Shown piece by piece: positions 11,606 through 23,818 of a stretch of DNA of 64,000 nucleotides. Within the stretch, counting starts at the first letter, position 1. Each line of letters begins with the position of its first letter. Position numbers and translations under genes: made by a program. This DNA is from Daphnia pulex (taxonomy: Eukaryota; Arthropoda; Branchiopoda; Diplostraca; Daphniidae): contig NC_060028.1 in the NCBI RefSeq assembly GCF_021134715.1, positions 84,501 to 148,500 on the forward strand. Reading direction: 5' to 3'. Under the pieces are notes generated by a model. That model did no database searches, had not been told where the DNA came from, and worked only from the letters and a program-made list of their open reading frames with translations.

Positions 11606-12589
11606 TTCGTTGGATTATTTTATCCCTGCAAGTGTAACAAAGAATTGCGTTAGTGAAATTAATAATATTAGGCTATAGGCCTACAATATAGCACTATAAG
11701 TAAACTGTGACGTTTTTTGTCACTCAAACGAAATAACTTTTGTATTAACTTACGTAAAACAGTTTCTAGTGAAAGTATTTCAAGGTCTCCAGACCTTGCT
11801 CCAGACAAATGATAACGGTAACACACGTCAGGTAAAGTCTCAGCAGTTCCAATCTGCCATAGGACTTGGATTTCTATGTAATATGGTAATTATATAGTTG
11901 TTAGATATTTAATTAAACGAAGTAGTCAAGTGACGCAGTTACACAACCATCACCCAGCAGCGAAGCGTAGCAAATTCAACGAGAATAATGCTCAATACCA
12001 GACTCTTGAAGAAATGAAAATTGGAACGTGAAAATGTCTGAAAGCGTGAGCTGTTCTTTTCGCCTGCAGCACAACGGAATCTTTTTCCATATATGTCGTA
12101 ACAAACCCTAAGGGCCAAGCCGATAATACAAGTCTTTTTACCGTAAAGTCCTTGAACAGAACTTGGGAACGGCAATAGGCTGTCTACAGTGCAGCAATGA
12201 GTCCTACTAATACGCAATAACATTTTCTTGAGTGAGAAGCCTCAGCCAGTAAAACTACAGCGATTTTGTAAGGGATTTTTGGACTGTTGGGTCTCGATTA
12301 AGTGTAGCGCAGCAACTTCGCAATAAGGATTTGTTCTTTATTATTTTGTCTTTGTTATTTTCAGTTTTATACTTGGCGAGTGGGTTTCTGATTCTTGAAT
12401 GATTATATCCGCTTCCAATCCTTCCAATTTACCATATTGTTTTGAAACCCTCGTCAACTGACATATGAAGGACTACGAAACTTTTGCAATTGCGCAATGC
12501 GCGTACAGATATCCGCATGTAAAATGTATGCAAAAAAATTCATCATAGACTGAGAATAAACATCAAATAAATTAGAAAACTCATCTCAC
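11606..12589. other. 5' flank of SNTX/ankyrin copy 2
   Basis: Aligns in blocks with the flank of copy 1 up to about 12285 (for example the stretch around CAGCGATTTTGTAAGGGATT). I see no gene. About 12515-12600 matches 61369-61449 near the inverted array gene, so array-type sequence starts here. Confidence 0.45.
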
Positions 12590-12835
12590 CTTGAGAGTAT
12601 AGGAAACCTTTTGGTCAATGGGAGCGAGACTTTTTTTTTATTACGTGTCACGACGACACGACGTGTAGCACAAACTGCTGACGATATGACGATATTCAAA
12701 TTAGTTCTCGCGTTTCCCTTAAATCGTTAGAAAACTTGGCGCTTGTTTAATTATCGCTATAGAAAATCGTGATGGGTATAAAAGGAGGCCCTTTTACCGT
12801 TCAAATTCTACTCTCCAAAATCTCCTGTCAAAAAT
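12590..12835 (+). promoter_or_regulatory. Orphan copy of the CUB-gene promoter (no gene attached)
   Basis: This stretch carries the same ordered blocks found just upstream of genes A, B and C: the CAATGGGAGCGAGAC block, ACGTGTCACGAC, GACGATATTCAAAT, TTAATTATCG, and GATGGGTATAAAAGG (TATA box at 12777-12784) followed by GTTCAAATTCTACTCTCCAA. Where the other copies reach the ATG, this one reads CTCCTGTCAAAAATTTGG, so the start codon and signal-peptide exon are missing. The TATA box and the putative start region are intact. Confidence 0.75.
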
Positions 12836-13198
12836 TTGGCGATTGCGGCATCTTTGGTATTATTAGTCCGTCGCAGATTAAATACAAAAATTCAAAAAGC
12901 CTTTCAAAACAAAAAAATCTAGAATAATTCAAATTCGTAATCCCCCGTTTGGAGTAAGTATGCTGACCGCTAGATGGTGTATTGTCTCGTTGTGTCGTCG
13001 TCAAGCGCATCCTCTGCCCTCTAGTGTACGCGTGGTGACGTAAGTAGAAAACGAGGTTGGTAGAAAGAAAACGAATCAATCACGAACAAAGGAACAACGA
13101 TTATTGTTGAACTACATGTTTGTGGTCGTTATTACTTATTAGTTGCATTTTATGATAGTAAATTGTAAGAAAACAAAATTATTGCTGCAAATCCTGCA
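12836..13198 (+). promoter_or_regulatory. Upstream region of the DUF4470-type gene
   Basis: No ORF of interest. It must hold the promoter and 5' UTR of the gene starting at 13199. No clear TATA box is visible. Confidence 0.3.
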
Positions 13199-16100
13199 AT
13201 GTTGACTTCTGTACAACGTGCCGTAATCGAAGCTAATCCTATAAATTACCCTTTTGGCAATACCCGAAGTCGAAATGTGTTGCAAGACTTCAATTGTGGA
13301 GTAGGTGGTTTTAACCCATGCCGTTCATCCTTGAAGGTAACCCTCAGCAGAGATATCTTTTTAGATAAACTGATAAATCATTTCTCAATTGGACCATTTG
13401 CATTTAGGTTCTTTTTCTGGGTAGTGGTGACCTGAGAAACGCTCTTCAGGTGGCAAGAAATGAAAGTTTTGATGGCATTCAAATCCATCTAAATGATTAT
13501 AATCCATCAGTGGTAGCTCGCAACATCACTATTTTGAAAATAATATCAGCCCCTGATTTCAATCCTGAAGACGGTGAAGACTTTGCTTTCCTTTGGGATG
13601 TTTGGTATAATCTTGAATGGCCAGAAGTCACCCGTAAGAGATTTCAAGGAGTGTTGAAGGACCTGCTGAATGATTCGTTCCCTGAAAATGTCTCAGTCCC
13701 CAAAACTAAACATTCTGAAATGTTGAAACAAGTGTGGAGTTCTTGGCTTTCTGTTTTGTCACAAACTGAATCTGAAGCTAGAGTTTTAATGAAAAAAGTA
13801 GGCACTGAAAGGTAAAATTTGTATTCAAATATCTAACTAGATTGATGTACTAAATTATCTTCATTTAATTTTCAGGAAGATATCTATTTGTAAATACTGG
13901 CTGCTTTGGCATCAAAAAGAAATGGAAAACACGAAAAACTGCGGTTTCTTTTCTACGTTCATTGATGCGTTGGCATCTAGATTGAAAACAAGAATTGGGC
14001 CTGAAGGTTTGAACGATTCGGCAATGCAGAATATCCGTGAAGAAGCTCAGCGCTATTTTGAAGAAACAATTGAGAAGTCCTTAAACGGAATCCAAGACGA
14101 AGATTCCTTTTCGATGGCCATTGCTGAACTAGCTTGTAACTTTGAAAGAAGTATTGGGCTTGAAAAGTTGGACGATTCGGCGATTCAAGATATCCGTGAA
14201 GAAGCTAAGCGCTATTTTGAAAACGGTAGCTGTCGACTTGAAAACGATATCGAGGTCGTGTGTCTCAATCCAACCATTCTTGAACACGCAACACTCCGCT
14301 GGACACTCTATTATTCCCTGTGCCCATTTGACGGATACATGCCGCTCCTGAAAGAAGAACTGGACATTTCAATCAAGAGCAAGATGATGATACGTTCCTG
14401 CCAGAAAATACTCAAGAACCTTTTGTCTTGCTATCGAAAACGCCTCATCGACGGGAAAACCTTTGAATTGTTCTTCTATTTGGAGGATGCCATAGAATTC
14501 TGCTATTCTGAAATTGTCAACAAGTTCGACGTCATTGACTGCTCCAACATGGCAGATCATGTTGGGTTAGCGAATTTGATCCTGGCTTGCAGCGGGAAGT
14601 TGTCCCATCACCCATCAGCAATGTTGTTCACCGAAACTTTAAAATGGTTTGATTTTAAATCTGTCAAGATGTACGTCGAGAAAACCCTTTGTTGCCCGTT
14701 GAGCATGATCCCAACTCTATATGGATTGCGTCTCAAAAGCCACATCGAACTAGGATTGCCTGAATTTGCTAACCTGCGGCGTCGAACGCCGCCCCCTGTT
14801 AACCTTTGCTGGAAAAGAGCACCTCCTTTTCGTAACGTTGTCATGTCAACCTCTCCTGCACTGAGCGAGTTCCTGAATCAGCTAGCGAACGTTTGCTTTG
14901 ATGCAAAGTTTCCTTATGGAATCACAGGTGTCCCTCCTGAATACCGATGTGGCATGTTGCTGTATACCCCGCAAACGTTCAGCTACGTAGTGAACTCGAT
15001 GATTCAACGGCTTGAAGGAGACCATTGGCTGAAGAAGGATGTCAGGCCGGCGGAGATGCATCCCAATTTTCAACTAGCTAGACGAACACTTGATGCTTGG
15101 AAAGATGGCCAAAAGATTCTCAAGTTATCCGCAAACATTCCTACTGCGTCCTGTGACAAGATGGCTTCTCAATTAGGAGCTCCATACATTCGATTGATAC
15201 TCCTGCCGAAAGCAAAGCAAGGGAACTCCGACTTTTCTGGACCAGATGTCCATTTCATCGACAACTTTCAAGTGAAACTGGAAAAGTGTTCAACCGGATT
15301 CCAAGGCGTTTCAATTTCCTTTCTCCTAATTTCTAATCACGGGCTCGAGAAAACTCATCGTGCTATCCTCGTGGAAATACGGGATGGATCAGAATATGTC
15401 GTCTTTGAGTCGTTTGAATCCGTTCAAGTCGAGGACTGGAGTATACCTTATCCGTTTATTCCTTCGAAAATCCAACTGGAAGATCCCGCTCCTGAAGAAT
15501 TTCACATGAAAGTCGACAGTTGCGTCGAGTCCGAAGATCAGTTCCATCTGAAAGTAAATATCAGTTCATCCGAAAATGCCGCAGGTGGGTTTGTGCAACG
15601 TTTTCTTGCCATTTCATCGGTTAATTATTATTATTTTTATTCTTTTTAGATTTAAAGGTAACAACGAATCATCAGGCGCCTTGTGAATCCTGCCACGAAA
15701 TTACTGTGGAACTGATCCAGTTTGAAAATTTCAAGCCGTTGTCGCTGTCATTTCCGTATCCGATCCTTGCCGATGACATCCGCATTACCCTTGATCGCAG
15801 CTGCCCCCATGTTGATTTAGTGCTAAAGAAAGCATTATGGGAACCATGGCCGTGTGAGTACAGACGTGCTGACGATTTGCACAACGTCTTGGATCCAGAT
15901 CAACTGAAATCTTGGAAAGAAGAAGAATCACTCCAACCGTCCTTGGAATACCACATTAGAAGCCAATTCAACATTAATCATCTGAAGAATACTTCACTAA
16001 TGGGAAAATACCCTTTGAATGTTGTTCGTTGCGTTATGCAATTTCTGTTTTTGGATTCCTCTCGTCCTCGTTATGTCGCCATCAAACGGATGAATGCACC

Positions 16101-16587
16101 AGCACCCGACTGGTTGTTTCTAGTCCATCGTCCTGTTTGGCTGTTTCAACAACTCCGACGGGCAGACCATTCCTTTTGCTTTCGACTTTTGATTTCCGAT
16201 TGGCAGAAAAACTTGCTGCAGGCGGCAATTGGAGCCAGAAAAAGACAGCAGAGAGTTTGAAGCGAGTTTTCCCTGGCGACGCGGAAGCATTCAACATTCC
16301 AATCCAAACGACTGAACATTCGCAGCTTTTCAGATTCGTCTTGCGGCTCAACAGTTCCAATATCACACCCAGCAAAAATGGCATGAAAAATAACCTTACA
16401 CTGGGAGAAGACAGTCCGTGGATAGCTACATTCGTCTAACCACTTTACAGCGACAACCCGCATTTGGATGTTGAATCTACTGATGCTTCAAACAGATCGA
16501 CTCTAGGTGGGTCCATGAATGACAACAAATGCTGCGCCACTTGCAAGAAAGTTTCCCAAAGTCTCAAACGCTGCAACCGTTGCCGTA
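13199..16587 (+). pseudogene. DUF4470-type / half-MYND gene, probably disrupted at the 3' end
   Basis: Exons join in frame at 13199-13336, 13408-13811, 13876-15584 and 15650 onward. The joined N-terminus reads PINYPFGN, then VLFLGSGDLRNALQVARN and IHLNDYNPSVVARN, the pattern of the DUF4470 domain often found with MYND zinc fingers. Exon 3 holds an internal duplication: IREEAQRYFE and IREEAKRYFE about 60 residues apart. In exon 4 the first frame runs to a stop at 16260, but sense-looking coding continues in the +2 frame from about 16140-16170 to a stop at 16437-16439, then past that stop to a Cys-rich end, CCATCKK then CNRCRN (stop at 16585). That is the first half of a MYND finger only. Either a pseudogene or two sequence errors; the upstream 700 codons look intact. 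Confidence 0.6.
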
Positions 16588-16589
16588 AC

Positions 16590-17612
16590 TAAAATAAGGT
16601 AACTGTTGATTTGTTTTTGTTATTATTTTTAGCTTTTGCCTTGAGCCCCAGAACCGTATTAATTGTGTGCGTTTCAAAAGAAATAACTGATGAATTTCTC
16701 TCAGTAATACTTTGAAAACTATGTGATACTTATGTGATTCCAAATATTTTTTATTGTATCGGTAACCCATATACTCTGTTCTAAAGTAATGTAATATCCC
16801 AGGTGTGTAATGGCATTTATTTTCGTTAATCAACAGGTTTCATCGGTGATGCGACGTTCTTTTTGAGATCTGGATGGAGAAAATCTTGGCCCGATTCTTC
16901 CAGCTGTTGGCCAACGTATGGACGGTAGATGGATGGACACGAGCTGCACAAGGTAGGAACAAATTCAAAACACATTAATAAGGATTGCGATTGTTTTTGT
17001 TGGGGTTTGTTTTGCGAGTCCGATTTTCCGATACTATCAAGATTAGGTAGTCTTTTTATTCGACCGATTTGAGAATTTAAATTGTCAAGTTGTCGAATGA
17101 AAGATGATTTCGATGCTTCAGCTTTTTAATCGATTTCGTTTCACTTGAAATTACCATTAAATAAGAACTCGCGAGTCAAACATGTCCATATGTATTTTCT
17201 ATGATTTAGCTTTGTACTAATGTAGACAATGGCTTGGCTTCCAACAACAAATCGAAGGAGAGGGGACCGCAATCGTAAGTTACACAATCCGCTTGTTTAT
17301 TATGTAGCGGATGACTTCTATTTTTGATTTCTATTCGTTTATAGTCAGCAAACGGGACGTATAGAATAATTTCATTTGATTGTTTTTCATTACTGGAGCG
17401 ATTAAGGCTGAAAGGGGCTGAAGCCAAGGACTGGAAATATCAAAGTAATCGTGTAATTTCCTAGTAAGGCTTTTCCAGATAGAGATATGCTGCATTTCAG
17501 ACTTGGTTAGTTTCACTAAATTGTATTGTTCGAGTATTTCGTAGTCGATTTTCTTTGACGCGATTAATAATTTTTGTTCTAAATCCGTAAATGTTTTTCT
17601 CTGCGTAGGCCA
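16590..17612. repeat. Diverged copy of the array's dispersed downstream block
   Basis: No gene. About 16830-16960 (GATCTGGATGGAGAAAATCTTGG ... ACACGAGCTGCACAAGG, shortened here) aligns with 25535-25665, 34860-34985 and 44510-44630, and in all copies it lies downstream of the minus-strand ankyrin debris. Confidence 0.5.
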
Positions 17613-18369
17613 TTACATTTTGCCCCACTTGGTCGCAATATAGCGATCAACCTTTTTATTATTGAAAAACACGTTGATCATCTCCATGTCCTTTGCATAT
17701 TTTGCGGCCACTAAAAGTGGAGTGATACCTTCCTTATCACGGCGGTTGATGTCGGCACCCTTTGCCAACAAGGTGACGTACGGTTCTGACGTTGGACGCA
17801 ATGGCGGCAATGTGAAGAGCAGTAAAGCCCTCGGTAAAGCCAGATTTGTTGCATTCGTTAATATCAATTGTTGTAGACGCCGTTGATGTTGTACTGTCCG
17901 TCCTGCTTTAATTTGTCGATTAATTCAGTGTCTCCCAAATAAGTTGCAATTACAAGCGGATGCCAGTTGGAAACAATTGAAAGATAATGTCTAACAAGTC
18001 GGGGTTTCTCTCTTCAGACAGAGTAGAATCGTTCTCGTATTCGTAACCAATTTTCGGGATTTTTTTCATGACTAACGGGATTTCGTAATTGAAATTTAAA
18101 ATCATGGGAATCCACAACAATGTTAACAGTTCTCTCATACAACCTTTACCTTCCAATTCTTCGGCAAGAATTTCAGTTTCTTTAAAATTTTTCTTGACTG
18201 AATATTTGTCGCGGGAGAGTTGCAGTACGACTGCGTGCTTCACGGTCTTTTCTAATGACCACCAGAATTCACCGTCATTTTCACTCACATGCAGTGTTGA
18301 ATATAAAGAAAATGTGGAAAGGTCCATTTTTAATAGGCTTACCCATTTGACGATAAATTTCAACTTCAA
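17613..18369 (-). pseudogene. Decayed ankyrin-repeat gene
   Basis: Minus-strand reading gives an N-terminal part at 18369-18000 (EKTVKHAVVLQLSRDKY, unknown domain). A shifted frame at about 17975-17880 reads NWHPLVIATYLGDTELIDKL. Another frame at about 17880-17790 reads GFTALHIAAIASNV. A last frame to 17613 reads LLAKGADINRRDKEGITPL. The ankyrin consensus (G-TALHIAA, G-ADIN-D-G-TPL) is clear, and the three frame changes make it a pseudogene. A similar gene is the source of the debris at 26576-27168, 35900-36492 and 45554-45790. Confidence 0.75.
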
Positions 18370-18479
18370 TTATCTTGGATTCGTGGTGGCCGATTTATTT
18401 CAGAATTGGCATCAATTGACACGTTCTAAATTTCTCTTTGATGAAGGGATCAGTAGATTCGCTCAGAAAATGTTGAAAA

Positions 18480-19395
18480 AGGAAATTTGGTTCATACATT
18501 TTACATGGACGTCGTGTGGGCGGCACCTGCAGCAATTGAAAACTTGTCTTGTTCCATCATTAAGGTCCTTAAGTCCAGTTAGTCCATACCATTCCAGCAG
18601 TCATTTCAGATATTTGACTAATTTCGAGGCTAATTTGAAAAAGGTTTTCACTGAAAAAGAAATAATTGCGGGTACTATTCCTTCTATCAACGGTTTTGCA
18701 AGAGAAATTGATCGCCATTTTAAACAATTTCGATTACCAACTACGACCTACCACTCAGAAAACGCTTTAGATTTTCAACTTTCAACACATCAATTTTTTG
18801 TATAGGGAAGTGGGGTGGGATGGTTCATAGATTTGATATTGAGTTAAATATTTGAAGCTTTTTTGGATGCGATGCCATTATTTAAAAAAGAAATTTCTGA
18901 GCGCGTTTTATTCCAGTCCCCACAGAGGGTATTCCCTTCACTTCTGTGTCTGTGCAGCTGCCAAAAAACCAGAAAAAACGGTGAAACGTTTGTGTTTTCG
19001 TTTTGAAATAATCGCCCGTCGGTTTGTTTGTTAGCAAGAAACCTGTACGACTAATTCGAGCTCTAAATTGCCGAAGCGTTTGCTTTTTTCATGTTGGAAC
19101 CAGGAAAATTTTGACAATGGCGTGCCGACTGTTATCAATCCCCAGGCAGCAGTTGTTTTTGCCCAGACTCGCACAACGCACATACTGTGGTAACTGTGCA
19201 CTTGGACAGTGAAAATTGCCGACCTTTTGACCAATGGGAGCGATACAACGTCCCGCGAGACTACGTGTCACGACCCGTATAGCTCAAACGGGTGACGATA
19301 TTCAAATGGGTTGTCCTTTTTCTCTGGAATCGATACTAAACTTGGCACTACCTTAATTATCGATATAGAAAGTCGTGATGGACGGATTAAATGGT
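18480..19395 (+). repeat. CUB-gene 5' block, decayed copy upstream of gene A
   Basis: The order GTGGGCGGCACCTGCAGC, GAAGCTTTTTTGGATGCGATG, GTCCCCACAGAGGGTATT, GGAACCAGGAAAATTTTGAC and the CAATGGGAGCGA / GACGATATTCAAATG / TTAATTATCGATATAGAAAG promoter blocks matches what precedes genes A, B and C. It stops short of a TATA box: after GTCGTGATGG the TATAAAAG is replaced by ACGGATTAAATGG. No signal-peptide exon follows. About 18089-18805 is open on the plus strand, but I do not recognise it. Confidence 0.65.
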
Positions 19396-19794
19396 GATGG
19401 ATATTAAATTCAGTAAAAACATCCAAGTCTGTTATCCATTCCATTGTTATGTTTGGGCGAAGAAAATTAATCTCTTATTTTGAATGTCACTCGTAAGTCA
19501 GGAGTCTGCAATTGCCAAGTCCTTTCAGATTATTTGACTATGTTGACCGAGGTCTCAGTCTCACAGAAAAAGCATGGGGAAAGGCATTAGCAAGGGTCTC
19601 TGTAAATGTCCGCAATATAGACATGGATCCCCTTTTTAAACTATTTGATTATATCCTAACAGTAACCACTCCCCACTCAAGAAATCGCTTTAGATGTTCA
19701 ACTTTCAACTTATGGGATTTCTTGTTTTTTTTTTTAATTAATTTTTTTTTTTGTTTTTTAGTGGGGGGATTTTAGATTTATAGATCTGATAATG

Positions 19795-20591
19795 AGTTAG
19801 ATATTTGAAGCTTTTTTGGATGCGATGCCATTATTCAAAAAGAAATTTCCAAACGCGAAACATTCTCATAAAATACGCATCCACTGAGCGTATTTTCATT
19901 TCCCTTCATCGTTGTGTCTGTGCAACTGCAGTTGCAAAACAAAAAACAGAAAACTGGAGCTCATATTTTCGCTTTGAAATAAACTGCTCGGCAGTTGCTA
20001 GCTAGTTTCTGTTGTTGACGAGAAACCTGGACGACTAATGCGACTTCCAAATAACCGAAGCGTTTGCTTTTTTCATGTTGGAACCAGGAAAATTTTGACA
20101 ATTGCGTGTGCCGACTGTCTATCCTAGGCAGCAGTTGTTGTTGTTGCCCAGACCCCAGACCCGAGAATGTGCGCAATCGTCGTTTCCATCGAAGTTTTGA
20201 AAACACAAACAGCGCACTTGGACACGGACAGTGTAGTGTAGACAATAAAACACCTTAAGTATGTGGGGGTACTAAGCCCTTGGTATTTATGTATACGAAT
20301 AACCCCGCGTACTTCTTAGTTCCCTTTAAGTGCTTTTCTCCGATTTCTCCAAAACGCTACTAGAAACGGGTCCTTAGTAGCACCTTAGTAGCAGCAGCTT
20401 AAAATTTTAAGTTTCCACCAATAGGAGCGAGACTCGTAGCTCAAACGGGTGACGATATTCAAATGAGTAGTGCTGTTTCTCCTGAATCGATACGAAACTT
20501 GGCACTACCTTAATTATCGATATAGAAAGTCATGATGGGTATAAAAGGCGGCCCTTTTGGCGTTCAAATTCTACTCTCCAAACTGTCAAAA
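19795..20591 (+). promoter_or_regulatory. Promoter and 5' block of CUB/mucin gene A
   Basis: A TATA box (TATAAAAG) sits at 20540-20547, 45 bp before the ATG, inside the shared motif GATGGGTATAAAAGGCGGCC, followed by GTTCAAATTCTACTCTCCAA, the likely start region. Further up are TTAATTATCGATATAGAAAG, GACGATATTCAAATG and AGGAGCGAGAC. This version is closer to the inverted copy at 60292-60650 than to the promoters of B and C (for example CGGGTCCTTAGTAGCACC in both). Confidence 0.75.
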
Positions 20592-23500
20592 ATGAAATCG
20601 TTTTCAATTTTCTTCCTTCTACTCGTCTCGTTGGCTGTCGCCGCGGTAAGTTGTCTCACATTTCATTTTTACTTTAAACTTCCAAGCTCTTTAACTTAAA
20701 TGTATTCCGACCAATTTCATTGTTTCGAACAGGAGGCCCAACTTACCAAGCAACGATCGTCCAGCACGTCGAATAATCCTTCGACAAGCCGCAACTTTGC
20801 CGCCATTTTGAAAGCGGAAATGGCCATTCGATCGATTCCATCCAGCGCCAAAGGTAAATTGAATTCAGTTGATTAGACAATTTGTGATTTTGAAACGGCC
20901 ACTTTTAATGTACAACTTCATTTGAACGTCAATTTGCACGATAGCGTGTTTGGACCGATTTTCAATGGCGGCCAACGGAACTGTCCGTCCCACCATTTCC
21001 AACTCCATCAACGGGCAGAGGCAGTGCAGCTTCTTCATAGACGCACCCGCCAATAAACTCATCCAGATGACCTGCTCGGTCGTCAGACTAAATAGTTCGG
21101 GTGCCGAATTAGTTATTTACGGAGGTGCCGAAATCAACGTCAATCCGCCCGTCGTCAATCGAATTTACACTTCAAGGAGCAACAACATGTTCCTGTTTTC
21201 CAGGGTCGACAAAACCGACTGGTTCGACTGCAAATGGAAAATGATTCCCGAACCACAAACAACTGAATATCAACGTAATTATTTCGTTCCTTAAGGGAAA
21301 TTAAATTTGAGTTTAAAATTGATCTGATTTGCCAATTTTAATTGCATTTATAGTTTGTCGCGATGGAACGTCCGCCACTCCCAACGGGACCATTCAGCTA
21401 TCAGCGGACGATACCAGCACAGATCCGAGAATGTGCATGTTTGTCATTACCGTTCCTTCCGACCACCGAATTCAGTTGATGTGCACCAACGTTACACTCA
21501 CCAGCCCAGAAAACTTTTTACAGGTAATTCTTTGTCTAATTAAACCAAAGCATTTTCGTTTTACTGATCAAATTTTTCTTGCTGAAATTAAAAAGGTCCA
21601 AACGATTTCCGAAACTGTGATAGCCGATCCACCTGCAATGAATCGGGTCTACACTTCGACCAGCGAAATCATTTACCTGTTTTCTCAATTCAGCAATCAA
21701 GACTATTTCAAATGCCAATGGACGACGGTGATGATCCCACCACTGACAACTGATAACAAACGTAAATTTTTCATATTTGTAATTAATTCTGGCACAAGTT
21801 TTATTATTTTCCCTTTTTATTCTCATAGTCTGTCGGGAGACAATCACGAAATCTGCCAGCGGACACATTCAACCGTTAATGGCTAACGGCACAAATGTTC
21901 AACCGAATTCTTGTTCGTTTATCATCGAAGTGCCTCCTAATCAATTGACTGAGATTTCTTGCCCGGTCATCAATTTCACTAGCCCAGGCAGTTATTTGCA
22001 TGTGAGTTTATTTCTCCAGTAGGGTACAAGTTTTCATTTACTACATTTCTTCTTTGATTGCCAAAGTTCAGCGGAATTTCCGATTTAAACATGGCCCTTA
22101 CGCCTCTGGCCAACCGAGTATACACTTCCGGCGTCGATTTGATTCATTTGAATTCTCAAATTGACGTCAGTAAAGATTGGTTTAATTGCACATGGTCAGC
22201 TGTTCCGGAACCATCGACGACGGATTTCAAACGTGAGCCCCAGCAATTACTAAAACTATGTCACACTAATTCTTAAATCGATTTTTAATTTGTCTAGTCT
22301 GTCGCCATGGAGGAACAACATCGTCCAGTGGGACCCTCCAACCATTTTTGGACGGTCTAACAACGGGAGAACCGAGAGAATGCTATTTCTTCATTGAATT
22401 GCCTTTGGATGAACAAATTGAGTTTTCGTGTTCATCCATTAACTTGTCAAGTCCTGGAAGTTATTTGCGGGTATAATTCAATTATCCTATCTCTACAGTT
22501 CCACCCAATTAATTTTTTTGAATTTGAACGACAGGTCGTCGGTGTGTCTGATTTTGACGAGAATCCGCCCGTAGAAAACGGAATTTATTTGTCGAATGGA
22601 AGGAACGTCCTTGTGTATTCGAAATTCAACAACGGGGATTGGTTCGATTGCATTTGGGCGTCAACAACCTGCCCTGTTCCAGTGACGACAGGCGCTGCAA
22701 CTTCAACGGCAAGTACAACAGCAGTCACGACACCAGCGACTACCTCGTCGACAACTACCACCGCACAGCCAACCACCTCAACAACAATGCCATCAACTAC
22801 GTCGACCACAACATCTGCGCCAACAACATCGACTACACCATCCACTACACCATCCACTACACCATCCACTACACCATCCACTACACCATCCACTACACCA
22901 TCCACTACACCATCCACTACACCATCCACTACACCATCCACTACACCATCCACTACAACATCCACTACAACATCCACTACACCATCTACAACGACTTCAA
23001 CAACACCCCAAACAACAACGATTTCAACTACTACCACCGCACAGCCAACCACCTCAACAACTAGACCATCAACTACGTCGACCACAACAACAACATCCAC
23101 TACGCCATCTACAACGACTTCAACTACACCCAAAACAACAGTAGCCTCAACCACTACCACTCCACAGCCAACCACCACAACAACAAGGCCATCAACTACG
23201 TCGACACAGCCAACTACAACCACGCGACCAACAACGACTACCGTCGCACCTGTGACCTGCTCTGCTGTAATCTCGGTCTCAGGAACTCAATCACGTATTA
23301 TCATTTTCGTTTATTATGTTTTCCCAGCAATATTTGATTCTACTTTTCTCATTTTTGATTGGGCACAGCTTGCGGGACTTGTACGATACTGTCGACAACC
23401 AGCGGGACAATCCAGTCTCTTAACTACCCCAATGACTACACTGCTAAATTGGACACCAACTGCCTTTATACGATCACTGCACCACCGGGCAAGAGAATCC

Positions 23501-23818
23501 AACTGACATTCACCACGTTCGTCGTGGAACTAAATTGGGACTTTATTTATGCAAGTTGATTTAATTCTAGTTCAGATTTGGTTGGGGTCTATTTGATTTT
23601 CATAAGTGACATTTGGTATCTTTTTCAAGGTTTATGACCAAAACACCGGAGCCATTCTAAGGAACAAAATGACCGGTCACACCGTTCCCACTTCTCCCAC
23701 TGTGACTACGACGGGTACTACGATGGGAGTTCATTTCACTGCGGATGGGAGAAATAATAATGATATTCCGGTCGCTTCGAGGCCTGGCAGATGGCAGGCG
23801 AAATTCGTGGTGGTATAA
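20592..23818 (+). CDS. Secreted five-CUB / mucin protein, array gene A
   Basis: Eleven exons: 20592-20645, 20733-20853, 20945-21274, 21354-21523, 21596-21761, 21829-22001, 22067-22232, 22298-22470, 22535-23294, 23369-23550, 23630-23818; 827 residues. Signal peptide MKSFSIFFLLLVSLAVAA, then a 40-residue basic linker. CUB1 is one exon; CUB2, CUB3 and CUB4 each span two exons (about 170 + 166 bp) with phase 1 at domain borders and phase 0 inside. Each opens with a Cys (LCR at CUB2-4) and has a WF/YF-x-C-x-W motif near the end. A Thr/Ser-rich mucin stretch of about 195 residues, likely O-glycosylated, precedes CUB5, which is the most canonical (SLNYPNDY, APPGKRIQLTFTTF). The last intron begins GCAAGT, not GT. 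Predicted extracellular; CUB domains usually mediate binding. Specific function unknown. Confidence 0.8.
22831..22992 (+). repeat. 12-bp minisatellite in the mucin exon of gene A (TPST units)
   Basis: About ten tandem copies of a 12-bp unit (ACTACACCATCC) encode the four-residue repeat TPST. Gene B has the same number; gene C has about three, giving most of its 105-bp shorter exon. A length-variable mucin stalk is the expected result. Confidence 0.85.

Noticed and set aside
18089-18805. 238-codon plus-strand ORF upstream of gene A
   Set aside because: First half is antisense to the ankyrin pseudogene and the second half lies in a repeat that is broken in its other copies.
22831-22992. CRISPR-like array
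   Set aside because: It is a direct 12-bp minisatellite without spacers, inside an exon.
22639-23064. HYTI-repeat ORF in another frame of the same minisatellite
   Set aside because: Frame shadow of the 12-bp repeat.
22585-23223. Long Val-rich ORF on the minus strand over the mucin exon (also at 31909-32547, 41259-41849 and 61867-62160)
   Set aside because: Reverse-strand shadow of the Thr-rich repeat; the plus-strand frame (or minus for gene D) is supported by exon phases.
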